This document shows positions 48,812 through 60,564 of a DNA stretch of 64,000 bases, in pieces. The translations under genes and the position numbers were made by a program. Below the pieces are notes generated by a model, which was not told the origin of the DNA, searched no databases, and saw nothing but the letters and a program-made list of their open reading frames with translations. Position 1 is the stretch's first letter. Each line of letters begins with the position of its first letter. Source of the DNA: Physcomitrium patens (lineage: Eukaryota; Streptophyta; Bryopsida; Funariales; Funariaceae); assembly GCF_000002425.4 (NCBI RefSeq), contig NC_037275.1, positions 2,346,587 through 2,410,586 on the forward strand. The letters run 5' to 3'.

Positions 48812-49860
48812 TTGTTAGATTAATCCAATAAATTTCATTCACTCCGCCTACTCAATCCTATAGACACCCTTTTAATCCTTCAATCACAGACGTAACTCGA
48901 TTTCACAAAACAGTCAAGAGTATTCAAACCCACTTCATTTAAAAATCCTGATTCACCATTACAACACTGACTTCAGCAGCGATTGCCTCAGTCTTCCCCA
49001 AAACTCTACGAAGAAGAAAAATCCAAATTCTATGTCTTTCCTTCCCCGACCCGAAGCATGAAGCTCCTCTCTCTAATTCCCTTGATCTTCAAAAACCTCC
49101 AATAAAAAAAACTGAACTGAGAACCTTGCAGAAGCTTGAAAAATCCTTCCTCCCCGATTTCCCCTCAAAAAAAAACCACCCCCAAAACTATATCCTACCT
49201 AACCTTATCCTCTGAATTTCTTCAATCTTCCATCTTAGATCCGGAATTGGCTCCCACCTCAAGCTTGGATCCGAAATTGGCTCTCGCCGTCAAGCTTTCT
49301 CCTCCGTTTTTGCCTTTAAGAAATCCATTTACCGAAAACAACGTTCCCTGAGACGGCATAGAGAACAGGACAGCCTGAAACAGAATCGAACCCCGTAATC
49401 GGGACCACATTGAGTTGCCCGACCAATTCTGGTCCTATATTGGGAAAGATGCCCGTAGTAACCTGGATGTTCCCATAATTGGGTCAAATTGGTCCTCGCG
49501 TCAGATTGGCTAAGACCCGTAGTAAGACCTGGATTTCCCGTAATTAGACTGCACTGGGTTGACCGGCCAATTCAGGTCTCATATTGGATAAGAGGACCCG
49601 GATTGGATTATCGAAATTGGATCCAATTGGCTCCTCGAACCCGTCTTGTGAATTGGTCCTTCTCTTCCTGCTGGCTCTCGTTATTGGAATTGAATGGAGC
49701 ATTTCAGTATGCCCGGGCTGACTGTAACGGAGTGACTGAACCTGACCACTCAGTATTTGTACTGGAGTTGGTCGATGCTCCCAATATTCGAGGTAACTGA
49801 ATATTAATAAAATTCTCCTTTCTTTTTATTTTCACTGTATAATCGTGTTACAACACGACA
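48812..49860 (-). repeat. 5' LTR of family C, part beyond the chromovirus
   Basis: Continues the LTR begun at 42250; without the insertion the LTR is about 1333 bp. It ends GTTACAACACGACA at 49860, the family terminus. The next base is not flanking DNA but an internal position of an inverted LTR copy. Confidence 0.85.
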
Positions 49861-50645
49861 TCGGTAAATGGATTTCTTAAAGGTAAAAACGGTGGAGAAA
49901 GCTTGACGGCGAGAGCCAATTTCGGATCCAAGCTTGAGGTGGGAGCCAATTTCGGATCTAAGACGGAAGATTGAAGAAATTCAGAGGATAAGGTTAGGGG
50001 GGAATCGGGGGGGAGCTAGTTTTCAAGCTTTGCAAGGTTACCAGTTCGGTTTTCATTGGAGGTTTTTGTAGATCAAGGGAATTAGAGAGAGGAGCTTCAT
50101 GCTTCGGGTCGTGGAAGGAAAGACATAGAATTTGGATTTTTCTTCTTCGTAGAGGTTTGGGAAGACTGAGGCAATCGCTGCTGAAGTCAGTGTTGTAATG
50201 GTGAATCGGGATTTTTAAATGAAGTGGGTTTGAATACTCTTGACTGTTTTGTGAAATCGAGTTACGTCTTTGATTGAAGGATTAAAAAGGTGTCTATAGG
50301 ATTGAGTAGGCGGAGTGAATGAAATTTATTGGGTTAATCTAACAAGACAGTCAGTGGATACAAGATCGTAAGTACAAAGGGATATTGAAGATTAACAGTT
50401 TGGGTTGTTCGGGGTTCTCTGTAACGTCTAGAGACCTACCGACTGGGGCAAAAAAAAAAAAAAAAAAAAAAAAGACTTCGACAAGCAGTCGAAGAACATC
50501 CGTATAGATTTAAGGTACATTGTTGCAGTCGTTTATATTTCAGCAGTCAAAAACTGATAGACTGCTTGACTATCGACGAATCTCTATACTATCTTCTACA
50601 GACAGACGCCCGACGCGTTCTCGAGCAGGAAAGCACGTAATACGA
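49861..50645 (+). repeat. Inverted partial LTR of family C
   Basis: Begins inside the LTR (TCGGTAAATGGATTTC, the reverse of the segment ending near 49,336) and runs to the true LTR terminus GTAATACGACA at 50645. It matches the variant at 42250-49860 (AAGCTTGAGGTGGGAGCC) better than the variant at 34990. It contains an expanded run of 23 A (about 50,451-50,473) where other copies have five. Confidence 0.85.
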
Positions 50646-51978
50646 CAGCGTCTGGTTGTAGAAGGTAGTATGGAGATTCGCCAATAATCAAGCAGTCTAT
50701 CAATTTTTGACTGTTGGAATATAAACGACTGCAAGAATACACCGTAAATCTATACGGATGTCCTTTTCTCGCTTGTCGAAGTCAATTTTGATTCTCAAGA
50801 TCGTGATGACAAAGACCGTGAGATTAACCACTATCATACCTATTCTGCGATACCGCTTTATACTTACAATCTTGTATCCACTGACTGTCTTGTTAGATTA
50901 ATCCAATAAATTTCATTCACTCTACATACTCAATCCTATAGACACCCTTTTAATTCTTCAATCACAGACGTAACTCGATTTCACAAAACAGTCAGGAGTG
51001 ATCACACCCACTTCATTAAAATCCTGATTCACCAGTACAACACTGACCTCAGCAACGATTGCCTCAGTCTTCCCAAAACTCTATGAAGAAGAAAAATCCA
51101 ATTCTTCGTCTTTTCTTCCTCGATCCGAAGCATGAAGCTCCTCTCCAATCCCCTTAATCTCCAAAAACCTCCAATGAAAACCGAACTAGTAACCTTGAAA
51201 AAAGCTTGAAGCTAGCTCCTTGATTCAAAAAAAAGCCCCCCCTCTTCTCTGCTCTGAAAAAAAAACCCTCCCAAAAACTTATTCCCCCCTTAACCTTATC
51301 CTCTGAATTTCTTTAATCTTCCCTCTTGGATCCGGAATTGGCTCCCGTCGTCAGAGCTTAGATCCGAAATTGGCTCTCGCCATCAAAGCTTTCTCCTCCG
51401 TTTTTACCTTTAAGAGATCCATTTACCGAAAACAACGTTCCCTGAAACAGAGAATAGGACAGCCTGAAACAGAATCGAACCCCGTAATCGGGACCACATT
51501 GAGTCGCTCGACCAATTTAGGTCTCATATTGGATAAGAGTCTAGTAGTAAGACCCGGATTTTTCCATAATCAGTCTGCATTGGGTTGCCCGACCAATACA
51601 AGTCTCATATTGGATAAGAGGACCCGGAGTAAGACCTGGATTTTTCCGTAATTAGACTGCATTGGGTCGCCCGACCAATACAGGTCTCATATTGGGTAAG
51701 AGGACCCGGATTGGATTCTCGAAATTAGATCCAATTGGCTCTTCGAACCAGACTCACCCGTCGCGTGAATTGGTCCTTTCTCTTCCTGCTGACTCCCGTT
51801 ATTGGAATCGAACAGAGCATTTCAATATGCCCTGGCTGACTGTAACGGGGTGACTGAACCTGGCCACTCAGTATTTGCACTGGAGTTGGTCGTTGCTCCC
51901 AATATTCGAGGTAACTGAACATTAATAAAATTCCCCTTTCTTTTTATTTTCACGGTATACTCGTACTACAACACGACA
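50646..51978 (-). repeat. Third LTR of family C, outer 5' end
   Basis: About 1333 bp, starting GCGTCTGGTTGTAGAAGG, so the first ~39 bp of the LTR are missing. It ends GTACTACAACACGACA at the ACGT target duplication. It shares private variants with the 3' LTR at 34990-36284. A stretch near 50,765-50,850 (TCAATTTTGATTCTCAAGATCG...) differs from all other copies. Confidence 0.85.
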
Positions 51979-53540
51979 ACGTAAAATACCATCTTTACCT
52001 TGTTTATATAAAGCATCACGAATCATTATGTACAGGGCACTCTTCAGAATGAGTTGCTTCTTAAGCTTCTTGGTGAAAGTCGGCGGAAAGGTGTGGAAGG
52101 TTAGAAACTGAATGATTTCACTATACTCAGGGAAAATCACATCCACCACAAATAATTTGATGTCGAGAAGAGCATTTGGGATTAGCTCGTTGCCGAGAAT
52201 ATTAGACAACCGAAATAAATGATTAGCATTGGCATGTTTCTTCCCAGGTCATACGACAATTGTAAAATTGAACTCTTGTAAGAGTAAGATCTATCGAGCA
52301 ATGCACCTACTCAATTGAAGCTTATTAATCATGTATTTGAGGGCATCATGATCCAGATAAAAAATAAATGGATATCCAAGCAAATAGTGTCAAAATTTTT
52401 GAACCGAGTATATCATATCCAACACTTTTCATTCACTAGTAGTGTAATTATGTTCGGCAGCCACCAATTACCAACTGGCATAATAGATAGGATGATCCAG
52501 ATCCTTGTCATCTTTCTAACTTAACATCGATCCAATAGCCACATTGGATGCATCAACGTACACATGAAAGGGCTCCGTCCAACGAGGAGCTACCAATATT
52601 GGTACAGAGATCAATTTTGACTTCAATGCTTCAAAGGCCATGATACACTCCATGGTCCAAATGGGACTAGTCCCATCTGACAGAGGTTTCTTCAGTAAGT
52701 TCATTAAAGGTTGACAAATAATTGCGAACAAATAAATGAATCTTCAATAATAATTGACATGGTCTACAAACCCACGAACATCGGAGACTGTCTTTATGCA
52801 GGGCAAGTTCATTATATGTTATACTTTATCAGGATCTGTAGCATTACCATGGCTGGAGATGATATGTCCCAATAATTTATCGGATGGAACAACAAATTGA
52901 CACTTTTCCGAATTCAACAATATTCCAAATTTAATGCACCAAGCCAAACATTTGCCTAGACAATTAAGATGATCCTCTTTTATACTGAATGCACAAAAGT
53001 CATCTAAAAAGATCTCCATAAGCAGCCAGAGATAGTCTTGGAAGGCCTGAGTCATTACTCTCTGAAACGTGGCTTGGACGTTACATAACCCAAAAGGCAT
53101 CACGCAATAAGCAAATGTGCCCCAATCCGTAGTAAAGGTCGTCTTAAGCTGGTCTTCCATTGCAATTTGAACTTTGATTATATCCAAAAAATCCATCGAG
53201 GCACGAATAACATTCGTGATCGACTATGGCATCTAATATATTATCTGTGAAAGGCAACGGAAAGTAATCCTTCTTGGTGGCCGCATTAAGTTTTTGAAAA
53301 TCCTAACAAATATGGATTTTCCCATTCTTTTTCAGCACCATGAAAATTGGAGAAACCCACTCGCTATTTGACACTGGGTAAATGAAACCAACCGCAAGAA
53401 GCTTGTCCAATTCCTCCTTCACTATGAGGAAATATTTAGGATTAAGGCAATGTCACCTTTGCCATACCGGTTTAGCATTCTCCTCTAAAATAATATGATG
53501 CTCACAAACGTCAGCATGAATACCCCTTTAAATCAGCATA
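51979..53540 (-). pseudogene. RT, RNase H and integrase start of family D
   Basis: Broken but recognisable. RT is at 53196-52819: CVMPFGLCNVQATFQRVMTQ and MEIFLDDFCAFS with the FLDD box, then HIISSHGNATDPDKV. RNase H start is at 52731-52516: FEALKSKLISVPILVAPRWT and VYVDASNVAIGSML. The tether and integrase start are at 52209-51983 (RDALYKQGKDGILRC), which joins across the C insertion to CYIFPSEIQSILEGCHLD at 34,983 downward. MPFGLCN and FMDD-like spacing are typical of Tat/Athila RTs. Confidence 0.75.
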
Positions 53541-55454
53541 AGTTCAAGCAAAAACAGACTTATGATGTAAGAAAAATTCTGTCCAATAGGTCAACTCTTG
53601 ATCCTTAATACCTTCATAGACCTTAATTGTCCGTGGCTCTACTGTGGTCGCCAAGTTAATAGTTTGACATAAAGGTGCAATGGTGATGTTTTTTTTTAAC
53701 CCCCGTGCTGGTTGAAAATCAGTTGGTAAGTCCGACATGTACAAAGTACTGAATCCTGTGTCTAGGGCACTAACATGGTGCACATCATACTTAGTCATTC
53801 AATCAATACCAACATACTCAAAGTTTTCTGAATCTGTCGGATACATCAAGTACTCCCCCAAACCTCTACATTGTTACACCACTCCAAGATATTGCGCTGC
53901 CTCCACGGACGCCTCTGTAATCAGTGCGACTATATGTCAAGGACAAGAACTCGATGAAAAAATAATTCAGACAAGTGAGCCTTCACTCAAAGAGAGGTAA
54001 CAAAATATATATAAACAAGTATATATATTGAAAGAGAAACTGGAATGGCTATTGCCAAAAGACAAGAAAACTAGAGACCCTTGAAACTAGACTAGAAGCA
54101 AGAAAGGAGTTGACAAAAGTGAAGAAGCCTTCCCTCTTGTCTCTATATATACTCTCTAACTAGGGGCTACATGGTGACGTTCTATAGGACCTCCAATATG
54201 TGTTGACTTTGTAGGGCACATGCCTTGACTTACAAGGCAAGTTTTTCTATGTGTGGGCCACATAGTTAGTTTGATCTTCAAGCTAACAATATGTGTGGCA
54301 CATGGCCAACTTGTTGACCACGTTTCTAATCCAAAAAGTCAATTAAAGACACCTATGAAGTCAAAGCAACATCTAGGAACTTTTTAGGAAGCTTCCATAT
54401 TAAATATTATAGAATTAACTTATTTTTATCTACTTTTACTTACTTCTACCTATTTCTATATGTAATTATTAGCTTACATGATTATGGCCGTGACACTACA
54501 TCATCATGAAAGCTAAGCTCATCGTCCAACAGATGCTGGTAATTGAGACTCCCTATGATAATGTACTGGGTACATTTGTAATACCATTTTGTCATCACCC
54601 TTGCCAATTGTCAAAGTACCCCGACCTCAATCATTCTTGGCCTTTGCCTGATAAAGTCAGGGACACCCCAATAAAATTGAATATAATAAAGTTGAACATT
54701 GTAGCTGAAAGATGATATATTCAATTGCATATGTAATACCAACAATTATAGTTTGAAAACTCCGTAAAATATCCATTGATTTAACTCGGCTATGATCTGT
54801 CATCTGTAATACCAATGTCATGGGTACTAAGTAATCCAAATCTAAAGCATCCATTGTATCAATGTTCATTAAATTGATAGTGGAACCACCATCCACTTGA
54901 CCATCCGAGATCATAACACCGTCAATCAAAACATCAATGGTTGGTGCACCTGGGTCAGGGTTCAAACTGACTTCATAAACTTCTTTATTATGTTGCCTAT
55001 GTCGTGTTAACGATGAATTCAATGTGAAATGGTACTCTAGTGCGACCGCTAGAAGTTGCTTCATAGAAATAGAAGGCCAAATAACATCCAGATCCTTCAA
55101 TATGTCATGGGATTCCATATTTAGGGTAATGTCCAATACCCTCTTTCTTTTCATTGGTTGGAGTTTAACTCCTTGAGGTAAGATATTCTCCTGCTTTGGA
55201 CTCGAAATTGGAACAGTAGATGGAGCTTCCTTGGAATTCAAGCCTCTTAGAGGATCTTTCAACAAACAAGATATTTTTCGGAATGGCATCAAGAAAAGAA
55301 CAGCTTGAAACGGATCCGAAGCCTCTGTAATTGGTAACTCTTTGGGTAGCCTAATCGAGTCAGGTCGCATACTGAGTAAGAGGCTCGTAACAGGACCTAG
55401 ATTGAATATCCCCATAATTGGGTCACATTGGCCCTTCGCTTCAGGATCACCCAA
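53540..55454 (-). pseudogene. Protease region of family D, split by a solo LTR
   Basis: 55454-54657 is open for 265 codons and includes QVDGGSTINLMNIDTMDALD, an aspartic protease core with DGGS in place of DTG/DSG, followed by SFQTIIVGITYAIEYIIF. Before it comes a basic linker (KLQPMKRKRVLDITLN). After the solo LTR (53935-54495) the frame at 53798-53544 (LDTGFSTLYMSDLPTDF) leads towards RT. Other Tat-group elements have similar non-canonical protease motifs. Not functional because of the LTR and stops. Confidence 0.65.
53935..54495 (-). repeat. Solo LTR of the Tcn1-like chromovirus in family D
   Basis: 561 bp, full length, collinear with the young LTR but with more substitutions (for example CTACATGGTGACG for CTACGTGGCGACG). 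Flanked by CTATA (53930-53934) and CTACA (54496-54500), a target duplication with one transition. A recombined remnant of an element older than the copy at 42534. Confidence 0.9.
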
Positions 55455-56521
55455 ATGTTGAATTGGTCCTTTTCTTTTTTGCTAACTACTTGTAAGAACG
55501 ACTTGGACACATTCTATCCGATTTACTAGAGAAACTTGAGGCCCTTGATGTATCGCTTCTATTTTTCCTTGATTTTGGATTTGTTGATCCCGATTATTGA
55601 AATTGAACGGAGCATTACATTGCTGATAAGTATGCCCCGACTACTTGTAATTTCCACAAACTGGCGTATAATCATCACTGGCTCTGGGATTGGGACATTT
55701 ACTAGCATAATGGCCAATCTGTCTTCAACGAAAACAAAGAAGTGGTCTTCTTGCACCTCCATCAGGCATATTGGGTGTCTCCATCAATATATACCTACTA
55801 GGCTTGTTTCATATAGGGTTAGAAAATGATCCTAGTTGTCCCATTAGAACGGAGGGAACTTGGTTCGATGATGTCGGTGGAGCATATTGCTGATACCTCT
55901 GCTGCTCTTTCTCGTAGTTTTGGGGGTTTAATGCAGACTCCTGATTAAAATTGGAACTTTGAAAGTTATTAAATGCTAGATTTTATTGATTAGATCGATT
56001 TCCATTCCATCCAAATGTATTTCCCAATTGAACTTGATTGACGTCCCAGTGAGTTGGTGGGATCATGGTTTGATTATTAAATTGTTGTTGCCTTTGCAAA
56101 TTCCAATAATTAGCTGTTAAGTGCTTTCTTCTACAAAATGTACATTGATCCATCATTTGTGAGGGTAAAGGGCATTCTGTTACCAAATGACTATGGCCCT
56201 TACAATTATTGTACCAAACATTGGTTCTAGTATTGGTAGGCTTTTGCCTCTTCTCCTTATCTTTGGCCATATTGACAGCCATTTCTTCCATTATCTTCGT
56301 CAAATTCAACAACAAGGCTTCATTGGAATCTTTTAGGACTAGTATTATTGGTAATTCTGCCGCAATTAACGCTTCTTGTTGATACGGAAAATAGAGAGCA
56401 TACGCTGTTGTCATATTCGGTGGTATAGCTTGCAATGGGGTGACATTAACTGGCCCCTCAATATTGGCACTGGAATTGGCCCTTGTATCTAACATCTATG
56501 GATAAGCATGCACTGATCCAT
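55455..56521 (-). pseudogene. Gag remnant of family D
   Basis: 56495-55983 is open for 170 codons: PLQAIPPNMTTAYALYFPYQ, then a double zinc-binding segment NCKGHSHLVTECPLPSQMMD and CTFCRRKHLTANYW, in which cysteines have been replaced by Tyr. A further stretch near 55,640-55,760 reads RQFVEITSSRG with mixed frames. The gag N-terminus is cut off by the family-B LTR at 56522. Confidence 0.65.
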
Positions 56522-58101
56522 TGTCATGATGTAATACGATTAATAGGTGAAAGAGTGTGGAGATTATTATAATTTAAGAGATCTTAGTTCAAAGTATTAG
56601 AACAAATTATCTTAGAAATATAGTTAATAGCCAAAGGGGTAGAAAAATTAAAAGGTATCAATGCTGCCTTTTAGAAAGGTGACTTCTACTTACTTTGTAG
56701 TACCATAAGTAAGGCAAATCAAAGTAGATTGGGAAAATAAATGATATAAGAATCTTTAGAAGAAAGTTAAGAGTAAATTCTAGAAAAAATTTACTTAGAA
56801 AAACTAGATATTGATACCCGAAGAGAGCCGGTTATGAACCAAGGTCGAAATCAGACCCTGAGGCACAAAACTGAGTCTCGACGATGACGACTCCGGAACT
56901 CTTTGGTAGATCGGAGAAAGGGGTTTGAGAGAAGATTGAATAGGGTTTCTATGGGCATTGATTTTGGGTGATTTGGAGTTGATATGAATTTGTAAGAGCT
57001 TTGCAAAGTTGAGTTTTTTTCGGATGACTTGGGTTTTATGAAATAAAATAGGGTTTATGTTTTGAGTGATTTCGAGAGTTTTGTTGCAGATCTATGGGTG
57101 AATTTTTTTGGATTCTTGGTTATAGTTGTGTTGAATACATTTTGTGAATTTGAGCTTGATCTAACGGTTGAACTGAGAGATATTGAGGTTTAAGTGAGTC
57201 AAGGTCTCAGAAAGTAGAATTTTAGGTCCAGTGAGGGTTTTTAAGATTTCATGCAATCTACTAGTTGGATTGGAGTAAAACTTATGTGAGAGGATATTAG
57301 AATTGTTTTCCTATGTCCATGAAAAATTTGAAACCAATCGAACGGCGCAAAAAAGAGAATTTGGCTCTGGAAGGTTGGCAACAAGATTGGAGAAGGAGGC
57401 CGGCTAACACCCGAACACCTTTTTGAGGTTTTCGTCAATTTGATAACTCCGATCCTTTTCAAAATTTTTTTGCTTGTTTTGAACTTGATTTTTAAGAAGT
57501 GTGAAAATTTTGAATTGAGATCAACGGTTTATTCATTAGATATTGAGGTTTAAATCTGTCATAGAAATTACTAGGATTTGGATTAGGGTTTGGCTAGGGT
57601 TTGGTTAGGATTTGATTTAAGGTTTGGTTTAGGGTTTAGGATTAGATTAGGATTTGGTTTGGGATTTAGGGTTGGATTAGGGTTTGGTTTAGGATTTGAT
57701 TTAGGATTTGGTTTAGGGTTTAGGGTTTGAAATAGGGTTTAATTTAAGATTTGTTTAGGATTTGATTTAGGGTTTAGGAATTATTAGGGTTTAAGATTTA
57801 ATTAGGTTTGATCTAAAGTTGAGTGAAATTCAATAGGGTTTTAACTAGAATTAAATTAAGGTTGAATTGACATATATTTGAGTAAAATTTGTGATCATTC
57901 TAATATTTCTTTAAGAATTTTATTGTTTGTTTGAAATTTCTTTGAGTTGTTTTGAATTTGATTACGTTTGTTTACCATTATTATAGTCTAATTAGAGCAT
58001 TGTTAGTATTCTATTTAGGATTTTGTTATCGCAATTTCTATTCTTCCTTCTAAAGTCAGGTGCCCGGAGCATTCTCAAGCAAGACTTCACACATTACGAC
58101 A
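56522..58101 (+). repeat. 5' LTR of family B with telomere-like array
   Basis: 1580 bp from TGTCATGATGTAATACG to CACACATTACGACA. Copies or parts of it occur at 4501-5847, 7402-8933 and 30688-31016. At about 57,560-57,800 it contains a degenerate array of GGTTTAGG / TTTAGGG-type units, with five exact TTTAGGG. The last 70 bp resemble the family-C LTR end. Confidence 0.85.
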
Positions 58102-58105
58102 TATT

Positions 58106-58124
58106 TGGTGAATCCGACGTGAAA
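58106..58124 (+). other. Primer binding site of family B
   Basis: TGGTGAATCCGACGTGAAA four bases after the LTR, one mismatch from the family-C site. Conservation between the two families supports its function. Confidence 0.7.
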
Positions 58125-58191
58125 TGCTTGAGGTGGAAGGAATTTATTATTATTTTTTTTATTTGAATTTTGGAGAAAGAATTAAAGGAGA

Positions 58192-60564
58192 ATGGAAGGA
58201 GGCAATTTGGATAGTGCTTCAAGTGGAGTTGGAAGAAGAGCTTCATTTGGAGGACAAGGTATGCATTTTGATCCTAACTCCACAAGCATGTTTGAAGCTT
58301 TGACCTTATTCATGCAACAACAAGAGCAAGAGGTTAAAGGTCACAAAGAGAGTATGGCTAACAAAGCATTGCAAGCGGTCGTGGACAAGATCGATCAATT
58401 TGAAGGAAAGGATATTATAAAATATTTAAGATGTTATGTAAAGGAAATGAAATTGAAGTGTATTTTAGAAAGTGAGATGGTTCAATTATTTGAATTAGCC
58501 TCTGCACGAGAGATAAGAAATCAAGTCAAGTTTCTTATTCAACATTTTAGAGGTTCATAGGAGAAATTTTCTCAAGCTTTGAAGGATGAGTTTTTCTTAG
58601 AAGATAGTGATAGGATTACAAAAAGGTCTTTTTTTGAATGGATTGAAAAGCCAAAGAAGGATCTTCTAGCAATAGAATTATTAAGGGAGTTTGAAAAGCG
58701 ATATTCTTCTTTATCAAAGAAAGAAAGACAGTTATTGGATCCAAGTAAGGTAGAGCTCTTTCTTCAAGCAGCTGATAGAAAGTTGCAAGAGAAGTTGGAA
58801 TTCATGCTTGAAGATAAAGAAGAAGATGAAGGATTGATAATAAATTAGAAAAGCGTAGAGGATGCTGTAAGGATGATGACAAAAAGAGAAAAGAGAAAAG
58901 ATATGGGGGGTGATCAAAGAAAATTACAACCATCTAAGATAAAGGTGTCTAGTATCCATCCGACATCTTTAATTCAACCTTCAATGGCTACATCAAAGAA
59001 AGAAGAAACAGGAATTGATGAAATCATACGTGGAATGAGAGATTTGAAAATAAAATTTGAAAAACTTGAAGAGAAAGGTCAATCATCAAGAATATCAACA
59101 AAACAAAGACCAAGGCCAATGGAAGGTGTAGTATATAGATGTATGTGGTGTGACAGCATAGATCACTCGAGGAGGGAATGTGAAGAATCTACAGAGGCAT
59201 TACATAAAGGAGTTGTTTTTTTTAAAGATGGTATGATACACTCAAAAGAAAATGGAAAAAAATTGGAAATAAATTTTGATAAAGGAGGAATGAAATTATT
59301 TATTGGAGATACTTTTAAAGTGGAGACAATCTCAAGCAATGAAGCATCAACATATTGGGTGGAAGCACATCCTAATAGATGTTTAAGTATAAACCTTGAG
59401 TTTTCAATAGAATCTAGTTCTTTGTGGACAAGTGCAATGAAGTATGCTGAAAGGAGAAATTTTACTAGAGATGATTTGAAACATGTTGGTAATAACATTC
59501 GACAAATTATTGGGTGGAATGATCCAATAGATAGACTATCTGTACATGCTCATATTGCAAGGAGTCAACATGAAGCATTAATAGAAGAAAAATGAAGGAG
59601 AGATGAAAATAATGAAGGGCCCTCAAAAAGAATTACAAGGGGAGAAAAAAAACAACAACAAAAGAATTCTATACATGAAGAGACAATGGAGAGCATTTCT
59701 ACAAAAGAGAGGGAAATTGGAAAAGAAAAAGCAAAGGCTCTTGCTTATAAATTACAATCAGATACTGAAGCAGCTATAGATTTAAAGAAGGTATTAGAGG
59801 AGCGGATTTTAAGTGGAAAGGTTGAATTCACAATTGGTGAAATTCTAAAAATTGCAAAGCGTGAGTTTCATGAAGTTATTATTGATACAATAAAGAAAAA
59901 ACGATAATCTATAGGAGACTCTATGACATCAAATGCACAAGGAACAAGAGCAATGGAAAGAAATGAAGATGAAGAAGATGAAATACAAAATTTTGGAGAT
60001 GTCTTACAAGTAAGGTTTGCAGAAAAAGAAGATGTCATTCAAGCTTCTAGCCATTATTCTAGAAGTCATTGGGCAAGGGCTACAACGGACACTTTAATAA
60101 AATTGGGAAATTTAGAAGAACCAGTTGTAGCATTAATTGATCATGGTTCTGAAATCAATTTGATGTCAAAGGAATTATATAACAAGGAAAAATGGCCTAT
60201 TGATACTGAACATGGGTGGATGATAAGAGCTGCGAATAATTCAAAGGGAGATTTGTATGGAGCATGTCCAAATATCAAAGTGACAATTGGAGATGTTATT
60301 CATGAACAAAATTTCTTTGTGCAAGACATGTCTACATACCATATTATATTGGAACAACCATATATTATTTCCACACAAATAGAAACAAAAGTAATGGATG
60401 ATGGTTCAACTTATGTCAGAATAAGAAGCCAAGATGGGATGAAAGCAATTCAATTTTTAACCGTTTGTGCTAATCATGAGAGGAATCGTGATAAGTTGAG
60501 AGAGAAACCAATATCAAATAAGAAATTTGAAGACCTTGAGGATTTTTACCACACACCATTGTAA
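58192..60564 (+). pseudogene. Gag-protease of family B, four in-frame stops
   Basis: One frame of 791 codons with stops at 58558-58560 (TAG), 58846-58848 (TAG), 59593-59595 (TGA) and 59905-59907 (TAA). Comparison with C implies Trp, Trp, Arg and Gln there, all explained by single C-to-T or G-to-A changes. Gag N-terminus: VDKIDQFEGKDIIKYLRCYV. Zinc knuckle: CMWCDSIDHSRREC. Protease: VVALIDHGSEINLMSKELY and HIILEQPYIISTQIETKV, where C has LILGQPY, so the GQ is EQ here. The block ends TVCANHERNRDKLREKP and TAA; RT continues in -1 register. Confidence 0.8.

Larger units (their letters stand above)
34990..51978 (-). mobile_element. Ty3 element, family C (DHGS protease type), with rearranged 5' end
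   Basis: Bounded by TGTCG...CGACA ends and a 4-bp target duplication ACGT (34986-34989, 51979-51982), which also rejoins family-D integrase sequence. Order on the plus map: 3' LTR 34990-36284, integrase, RNase H, RT (36,300-39,800), gag-protease (39,806-42,178), priming site (42226-42245), 5' LTR 42250-49860 (split by the young chromovirus), an inverted partial LTR 49861-50645, and a third, slightly truncated LTR 50646-51978. Without the chromovirus the element is about 10.7 kb. Protease motif VDHGSEINLMS and RT motif MPFLDDVPIKGC place it, with family B, in the lineage otherwise best known from basidiomycete marY1-type elements. Several frames are broken. Confidence 0.85.
31022..56521 (-). 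mobile_element. Tat/Athila-like Ty3 element (family D), split by later insertions
   Basis: Minus-strand element with, in order from its 3' end: LTR (31022-31785), accessory ORF region (31,786-33,884), integrase (33,885-34,989), then after the family-C insertion integrase zinc finger/RNase H/RT (51,983-53,500), protease (about 53,540-55,454) and gag (55,983-56,495). RT motifs (MPFGLCNVQATFQ, FLDDFCAFS) and an extra ORF after integrase fit the Tat/Athila branch. The target of the C insertion is integrase: duplicated ACGT at 34986-34989 and 51979-51982. A solo family-A LTR lies at 53935-54495, and the family-B element at 56522 follows directly after gag, so D's 5' LTR is not in the window. Coding frames carry many stops. 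Confidence 0.8.

Noticed and set aside
57560-57800. True telomere or interstitial telomere scar
   Set aside because: The TTTAGGG units are degenerate and lie at a fixed place within the B LTR, with counterparts in other B LTRs, so they belong to the element.
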